Position numbers and translations under genes: made by a program. This document shows positions 59,006 through 64,000 of a stretch of 64,000 bases of DNA, in pieces (the stretch's first letter is position 1; the number at the start of each line of letters is the position of its first letter). The notes under the pieces were generated by a model that was not told where the DNA came from, ran no database searches, and was given only the letters and a program-made list of their open reading frames with translations. This stretch comes from Paucisalibacillus globulus. Lineage in GTDB: Bacteria; Bacillota; Bacilli; Bacillales; Amphibacillaceae. Location: positions 237,563 to 301,562 of the forward strand of contig NZ_LT855387.1 in the NCBI RefSeq assembly GCF_900184735.1. The letters are read 5' to 3'.

Positions 59006-61294
59006 TTAGACCTGTGGTCCTTCTACACGCTTTTTCTTTCTAAAATCAACTGGTTTATCTTTAATATTCTTTCCACGCCATACTAGCCATAATTGAGTAG
59101 CAAGGAATAGGGAAGAGTACGTTCCTGCAATCAGACCTACCGTTAATGCAATTCCGAAACCTTGTATTGGTTCTGCACCTAGGAATAGGAATGCCAAAAC
59201 AGCAATTAACGTCGTTATCGTTGTATTCACTGTTCTTGTCATCGTTTGTACGATACTAGTATTTACAATACTAGCTAAATCTTTAAATGCCTTAATAGGC
59301 TTCTTCCGCTTCTGAATATTCTCCCGAATACGGTCAAAGGTAACAATAGTCGCGTTAATTGAATATCCGATGATGGTCAGAATTGCAGCAACTATAGTGA
59401 CATCAAATTCAATTCTAAAGATACTAAAGACCATTAACATAATAAAGACATCATGTAGCAGGGCTATAATTGTTGTAATCGCAAAGAAAAATTCAAAGCG
59501 GAATGCAACATAAATTATCATACCAATAGCCGCAATAGCCAGTGCATAGAGGGCATTTTTCACCAGTTCTTGTCCAACAATTGGGGAAACAACACTCACA
59601 CTTGGTTCTACCCCATATTCATCCATAAAGTATGATTTTAATTCTGCAATTTTACCTTCTTCAATAATCTCTTCGTAACGAATTACTGCAATCTCATTAT
59701 TTTCACCAGATAGAACAACTTTACCCGATAACCCTAACTCTTCTAGGCCTGCTTTAACCTTCTCTGAGTCTAAGCTTTCTTCTGCCATGATTTGTACCCT
59801 GGAACCACTAGTAAAATCAATTCCTGGATTTAATCTAAAGAACAGGAGTGAAAGAGCACCAATAATTACTAAAATCGATGTAATCATGAAAAATTTCTTT
59901 CGATTATCTACAAAATTCCATTCCTTATTAGCAAATTTCGCAGGCACTTCTGCATTATCTCTAATATCTCGGATATCTGATTTTTTCACTCCTAACCAAC
60001 CAGGGTTATGTTTAAAGAACTTCACTTTTATCCATAGTTGCAATAACCATTTTGTTCCAAAAACAGCGGTTAAAAAGCTCACCAGTATACTGATAATTAA
60101 CATGGTAGCGAAGCCTTTAACAGAGCTTGTACCAAAAATAAACAATACGGTTGCAGCCAAGATGGTTGTAATGTTAGCGTCTAAAATCGCTCTAAATGAA
60201 TTACTCGTTCCAGCTTTAAATGATGCTGGAAGTGATTTTCCTTCACGTAACTCTTCTTTAATTCGTTCAAAGGTGATTACATTGGCATCTACTGCCATAC
60301 CAACTCCTAGAATTAACGCTGCAATTCCTGGAAGAGTAAGAACTCCATTTAATGCTTCAAAGATAACTATTACTAAAAATGTGTAAGCACTTAAAGAAAT
60401 AACAGAAATAAGACCAAGAAAACGGTAAACAACAATCATGAATAGGAAAATAATTGCAATACCAATGATTCCAGCCATTACCGTTTCATTTAAAGCTTGT
60501 TCCCCAAACTGTGCACCAACTGATGTGGAAAAGATTTCTTTCATGTCTACTGGTAGGGAACCAGAGTTAATAATATCCGCTAAATACTGAGCAGATTCAA
60601 CAGTAAAGTTCCCGCTGATCATAACATTGGTACCAGGGATTGGTTCCTGAACTCCTGGTGCAGAAATATACTTGTGATCTTCTTTTAGAACTTCTTCTTT
60701 AAAGGAATCTCCTTCTTGGTAATCCATCCAAATCACTAGTAAATCTTCTCGTTCTGGTAGTGGTGTTACTGATTCTAAATTTCCAGGATGCTTTTTCGAT
60801 AGTTCAGTAGTAACTTCTGTTAACTTCTTAGCATCCTTAACTTGCAAGGTAACAATTGGTGAATTTGTTGTTGGATCAAAATCCTGTTTTGCACTACCTT
60901 CTTTAATATCAGATCCATCTAACAATACATTATCATTTACATCACGGAATGATAGCCTTGCAGTAGTAGCTAGCATTTCACGAGCTTGAGTCTGATCTTT
61001 AACACCAGCAAGCTGTACTCGGATTCGATTTTCACCTTCTATATCAATTACAGCTTCACTGATACCAAGTTTATTTACTCTATCATTTAATAATTGAACG
61101 GTTGATTCTAATAATTTTCGATCTGTATTTTGTGATTTATCAATCGGTTTTACTTCATACAGAACTTCAAATCCGCCTTGTAAGTCCAGTCCTAGATTAA
61201 CATCACTAGCAACCTTAGGTGTGAATATTCCAATAACAAGTCCTAATGCAATGACGATTAGGAAAAAGGATGTAATACGTCCTTTATTTTTCAT
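59006..61294 (-). CDS. secDF: Protein translocase subunit SecDF (fused)
   Basis: RND-type membrane protein that uses the proton motive force to help SecYEG export. The 762-residue protein is the natural SecD-SecF fusion found in bacilli. The SecD half (1-430) has DLQGGFEVLYEV, the P1 domain and ALILGVGMAVDANVITFERI. The SecF half (about 455-740) has IDFTSGSRVQI and LTIIGYSINATIVTFDRIREN, so both proton-path Asp motifs are present. About 12 membrane segments. Preceded by comN. Confidence 0.97.
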   Translation of the reverse strand: MKNKGRITSFFLIVIALGLVIGIFTPKVASDVNLGLDLQGGFEVLYEVKPIDKSQNTDRKLLESTVQLLNDRVNKLGISEAVIDIEGENRIRVQLAGVKDQTQAREMLATTARLSFRDVNDNVLLDGSDIKEGSAKQDFDPTTNSPIVTLQVKDAKKLTEVTTELSKKHPGNLESVTPLPEREDLLVIWMDYQEGDSFKEEVLKEDHKYISAPGVQEPIPGTNVMISGNFTVESAQYLADIINSGSLPVDMKEIFSTSVGAQFGEQALNETVMAGIIGIAIIFLFMIVVYRFLGLISVISLSAYTFLVIVIFEALNGVLTLPGIAALILGVGMAVDANVITFERIKEELREGKSLPASFKAGTSNSFRAILDANITTILAATVLFIFGTSSVKGFATMLIISILVSFLTAVFGTKWLLQLWIKVKFFKHNPGWLGVKKSDIRDIRDNAEVPAKFANKEWNFVDNRKKFFMITSILVIIGALSLLFFRLNPGIDFTSGSRVQIMAEESLDSEKVKAGLEELGLSGKVVLSGENNEIAVIRYEEIIEEGKIAELKSYFMDEYGVEPSVSVVSPIVGQELVKNALYALAIAAIGMIIYVAFRFEFFFAITTIIALLHDVFIMLMVFSIFRIEFDVTIVAAILTIIGYSINATIVTFDRIRENIQKRKKPIKAFKDLASIVNTSIVQTMTRTVNTTITTLIAVLAFLFLGAEPIQGFGIALTVGLIAGTYSSLFLATQLWLVWRGKNIKDKPVDFRKKKRVEGPQV

Positions 61295-61356
61295 AACGTT
61301 GTTCCTCCCTTAATCTGTATCAAACCAACTATGTATATACTTTCATGCATATAGAA

Positions 61357-61653
61357 TTAATTCTTACCTGTTAGGGCTGCAATAGACGCCATTAAATCAT
61401 CATCCTGATATGCATCGATTGTTAAATAACTCATGTAACTATTAGAACTTAGGTGAAATATGTCTTGAACTACCTCATGTAATCTTTTTTCGGGATTCCC
61501 TTTCCACACCTTCTTCACAAGGCATTTCCAAATATCCTCATCACTAGCTTTAGAATACCCCATCATTTGTAACTCTTCGGCTTTACTAACTAATACCGGT
61601 TTTAACTCACGCTTCCATGCTTCAACAGCCTTTGTTGCCTCCAAGACCTTCAC
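61357..61653 (-). CDS. comN: Post-transcriptional regulator ComN
   Basis: A 98-residue protein of the ComN/YrzD family; in B. subtilis it controls comE mRNA post-transcriptionally and localises with DivIVA. Features are VEAWKRELKPVLVSKAEELQ, MGYSKASDEDIWKCLVKKVW and YMSYLTIDAYQDDDLMASIA. Length and location next to secDF and divergent from spoVB match B. subtilis. The comE operon in this window lacks comER. Confidence 0.9.
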   Translation of the reverse strand: MKVLEATKAVEAWKRELKPVLVSKAEELQMMGYSKASDEDIWKCLVKKVWKGNPEKRLHEVVQDIFHLSSNSYMSYLTIDAYQDDDLMASIAALTGKN

Positions 61654-61762
61654 CTCTTCAAGAAAGAATTTAATACATTAGACAAGTTGTCATGCTCGGC
61701 CACCAATCTTGCATATATATCATTGTATATGAAATTTTATTTTTTGAGAAGGCAGGTTATCA

Positions 61763-63319
61763 ATGTTGTCTAAACAAACTTTTTTACAAGGCACGCTTAT
61801 CTTAATATTAGCAGGCATGATTACCAGATTTCTAGGGTTTATTAACCGTTTAGTGGTTGCTAGATTAATGGGTGAAGAAGGAATCGGTTTATACATGATG
61901 GCCCTTCCTACTCTATTTTTGGTCATGACATTAACACAACTAGGACTACCTGTTGCCATATCCAAGCGAGTAGCAGAAGCAGATGCAAGAAATGACCGAG
62001 CTAAAGTTAAACGCATATTAGTAGTTTCAATAATCATAACATCTATTTCAAGTATTTTCTTTACCGTAGTCATGATTTTCGCTGCTCCATTTATAGCAAC
62101 AACACTATTAACAGACGATCGTACCTTATTACCATTAATAGCTGTAAGCCCTATTATTCCTATTGTTGCTGTTTCTTCTGTTTTGCGTGGTTATTTCCAA
62201 GGAATGCAAAATATGAAACCACAAAGTTATTCACAAGTAATTGAACAAATCGTTCGAATTAGTTGTGTTGCCTTATTTGTAAAGCTATTACTACCTCTTG
62301 GTGTGGAATATGCAGCTGCCGGAGCAATGTTTAGTGTTATTTTAGGAGAATTCATCTCTTTACTTTATATGATATATCAATTTAAAAGCAAGAAAACAAT
62401 TCGCATTAGGCACCGTTTTTTCAAGTACTTAAAATCAAGTAAACAAACAATGAAAGAACTTTTCTCTATTGCTCTACCAAGTACTGGTAGTAGAATGATT
62501 AGCTCATTTTCTTATTTCTTGGAGCCTATTATTGTCGCACACAGCCTAGCCATAGCTGGTATATCAAGTTCGCTTGCTACAAGGCAGTATGGTGAATTGA
62601 CAGGATTTGTCTTACCATTATTATTTTTACCAACCTTTATTACCCAGTCACTGTCCATTGCGCTAGTACCAAACATCTCCGAGGCAGAGGCAACAAAAAA
62701 CAGGAATTTAATTCATTATCGAATTCATCAATCTATCCGCATTTCATTTGCATCGGGGGCAATAGCAACTGTTGTATTATCCATTTTTGCAGTACCTATC
62801 TTATCGTTTATGTATGGTACAGCTAATGCTAGTACCATTCTTATATTCATGGCACCATTTTATATCCTTCTATATATCCAATCTCCATTACAAGCAGCAT
62901 TGCAGGCATTAGATCTCGCAAAACCTGCCATGTGGAATAGTCTAATTGGGGCAGTTGTGAAATTTATTGTATTATTCATCCTTGCCTCTAATGAGAGTTT
63001 TGGGATCATGGGTGTCGCGATTGCAATGTCTGTTGGAGTTATTTTAATTACGTTATTACACTTAGCATCCTTACGAAGAGAAATCAATTTTTATATACCT
63101 ATTAAAGATATCGCTAAGATGGTTGCATTGATTCTAGCAACCTGGGGCTTAGGAAAGATAGTATATGACTTTTACATGAACTATGATCCAAATATAATCT
63201 TATTTGGTTTATCCTTAATTCTTTTAACAATTGTCTACATCATCCTATTATTCATACTAAAATTCATATCGAAAGACGAATTAGAACAAATACCATTTTT
63301 ACAAAAATGGATCCGTTAG
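61763..63319 (+). CDS. spoVB: Stage V sporulation protein B (MOP-family flippase)
   Basis: Membrane protein of the MurJ/polysaccharide flippase superfamily needed for spore cortex synthesis; it probably flips lipid II in the mother cell. The 518-residue protein has about 14 membrane helices, starting FLQGTLILILAGMITRFLGF and with RLMGEEGIGLYMMALPTLFL (SpoVB signature region). The ATG at 61763 has only a weak ribosome site (AAGGCAGG). Place between comN and the yrzE-like gene supports spoVB over the ytgP/murJ-type paralogues. Confidence 0.92.
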   Translation: MLSKQTFLQGTLILILAGMITRFLGFINRLVVARLMGEEGIGLYMMALPTLFLVMTLTQLGLPVAISKRVAEADARNDRAKVKRILVVSIIITSISSIFFTVVMIFAAPFIATTLLTDDRTLLPLIAVSPIIPIVAVSSVLRGYFQGMQNMKPQSYSQVIEQIVRISCVALFVKLLLPLGVEYAAAGAMFSVILGEFISLLYMIYQFKSKKTIRIRHRFFKYLKSSKQTMKELFSIALPSTGSRMISSFSYFLEPIIVAHSLAIAGISSSLATRQYGELTGFVLPLLFLPTFITQSLSIALVPNISEAEATKNRNLIHYRIHQSIRISFASGAIATVVLSIFAVPILSFMYGTANASTILIFMAPFYILLYIQSPLQAALQALDLAKPAMWNSLIGAVVKFIVLFILASNESFGIMGVAIAMSVGVILITLLHLASLRREINFYIPIKDIAKMVALILATWGLGKIVYDFYMNYDPNIILFGLSLILLTIVYIILLFILKFISKDELEQIPFLQKWIR

Positions 63320-63485
63320 TATTTGTTTTTGTTCTACAAAAGGTATCGGATATTCTTTCACTGGAAAGAGTCAAGCTCATGAATTGGAGGTATTTAATAA
63401 TCCATAAAATTAACAAAAAACTCGTCTACTTTTGTTAGGACAAGAATATGATTCTATAAAAGGACTATTTACGAGGGGGATTTTA

Positions 63486-63863
63486 ATGCGTAATCAACAA
63501 TTTATGGCATTACTTTATGGATGGATTGTAGTACTTGGATTAATCTTAGTATCTAGTATGGCACTAGCTTTATTATTACGTTTCTCCAGCTTTAATGAAC
63601 CCGCACTTAATTGGGTGACACTCGTTATTGGTTTAATTTCACTATTTATTGGCGGGGCTGTTGCTGGAGGAAAAGGAAAACAAAAAGGTTGGATGATTGG
63701 TGCATTTACAGGCCTAGGGTTTACTGTATTTACATTTTTAGTCCAATATTTAGGTTTCCAGGAAGGCTTTGGTCTACAACAGACTATCCATCATTTATTT
63801 TACATTCTGGCTGCCCTATTTGGTGGAGCGGTAGGAGTGAATATTGCTACCAATCATAAATAA
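63486..63863 (+). CDS. yrzE: TIGR04086 family membrane protein (YrzE-like)
   Basis: A 125-residue protein with four membrane helices, each rich in Gly/Ala/Leu (LLYGWIVVLGLILVSSMALA, LFIGGAVAGGKGKQKGWMIG, ALFGGAVGVNIA). The function is not known. The ATG at 63486 is chosen over one 54 bp upstream because GAGGGGG precedes it and the protein then starts MRNQQFMALL. It follows spoVB, as in B. subtilis. The gap 63320-63485 holds no other gene. Confidence 0.85.
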   Translation: MRNQQFMALLYGWIVVLGLILVSSMALALLLRFSSFNEPALNWVTLVIGLISLFIGGAVAGGKGKQKGWMIGAFTGLGFTVFTFLVQYLGFQEGFGLQQTIHHLFYILAALFGGAVGVNIATNHK

Positions 63864-63867
63864 CCAT

Positions 63868-64000
63868 CAAAAAGAGGCTGGGACATAACTAAAAGTATAA
63901 GTTGAGAACCTGAACGAAACACCACATCAGCTCCGGAAATATACGGAGACTCCTACGGGAGGATAGGCATCGGTGAGACCCCGGAAGAGCTTTAGCTCTG
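63868..64000. repeat. Repeat with GAGGCTGGGACATAA end and core unit, cut by window edge
   Basis: Starts 5 bp after the yrzE stop with AAAAAGAGGCTGGGACATAA, the same end type as 53227-53354. From about 63928 it continues into the core unit of the large repeats: CGGAGACTCCTACGGGAGGA, then GGCATCGGTGAGACCCCG. The other end is outside the window. It combines the ends of one repeat type with the core of the other. Confidence 0.78.

Overview
The window is a stretch of chromosome from an AT-rich, endospore-forming member of the Bacillaceae. Sporulation and germination genes (spoIIP, gpr, sigK, sda, spoVB), an rsfA-like regulator, a seven-cistron-type Mrp antiporter locus and Bacillus-type gene order all point there. 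The protein sequences and the Mrp locus suggest the halophilic or alkaliphilic genera around Oceanobacillus and Virgibacillus, but that is inference. No phage, CRISPR array, insertion sequence or tRNA/rRNA gene was seen.

Positions 1-20800 follow the B. subtilis order of the dnaK to yqeG region, mostly on the minus strand: dnaK (cut by the window edge), grpE, hrcA with its CIRCE operator, hemW, lepA, yqxA, spoIIP, gpr, rpsT (plus), holA, yqzM (plus), comEC-comEB-comEA, yqeM, rsfS, yqeK, nadD, yqeI, aroE, yqeH, yqeG. The replication-sporulation checkpoint gene sda (plus) lies behind a cluster of DnaA boxes. These genes cover the heat-shock response, translation quality control, spore morphogenesis, DNA uptake, ribosome assembly and NAD/shikimate synthesis. 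comER is missing from its usual place.

Positions 20900-26420 hold an mrp Na+/H+ antiporter operon on the plus strand with A, C, D, E, F and G but no mrpB. An uninterrupted sigK follows. From 27300 to 44000 there is a long minus-strand series: mtnN, yrrS, greA, udk, trmR, mltG, yrzB, ruvX, ireB, alaS (with T-box), an AI-2E-family membrane protein, a zinc ribbon protein, recD2, a TPR protein, mnmA, a cysteine desulfurase and cymR. rarA and an rsfA-like gene follow on the plus strand.

Positions 46500-64000 contain 6S RNA, hisS-aspS with a T-box, a small helix-turn-helix gene (yrzK-like), a secreted amidase, dtd, relA, apt, recJ, lapA-like, secDF and comN (minus), then spoVB and a small membrane protein (plus).

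The most unusual content lies between the genes. A GC-rich, palindromic, roughly 430-570 bp repeat is present in four complete copies, each with inverted ends reading GATAGAAACTG.GCGG. Each copy is built from two inverted versions of one ~125 bp unit. The units carry short cassettes inserted at two fixed positions, shared between copies that lie far apart. A second repeat type with GAGGCTGGGACATAA ends occurs twice, and the copy at the window edge contains the same core unit. Other points worth following are the missing mrpB, the DnaA boxes before sda, a T-box with overlapping Asp and His codons before hisS-aspS, and a perfect palindrome around the recJ promoter.
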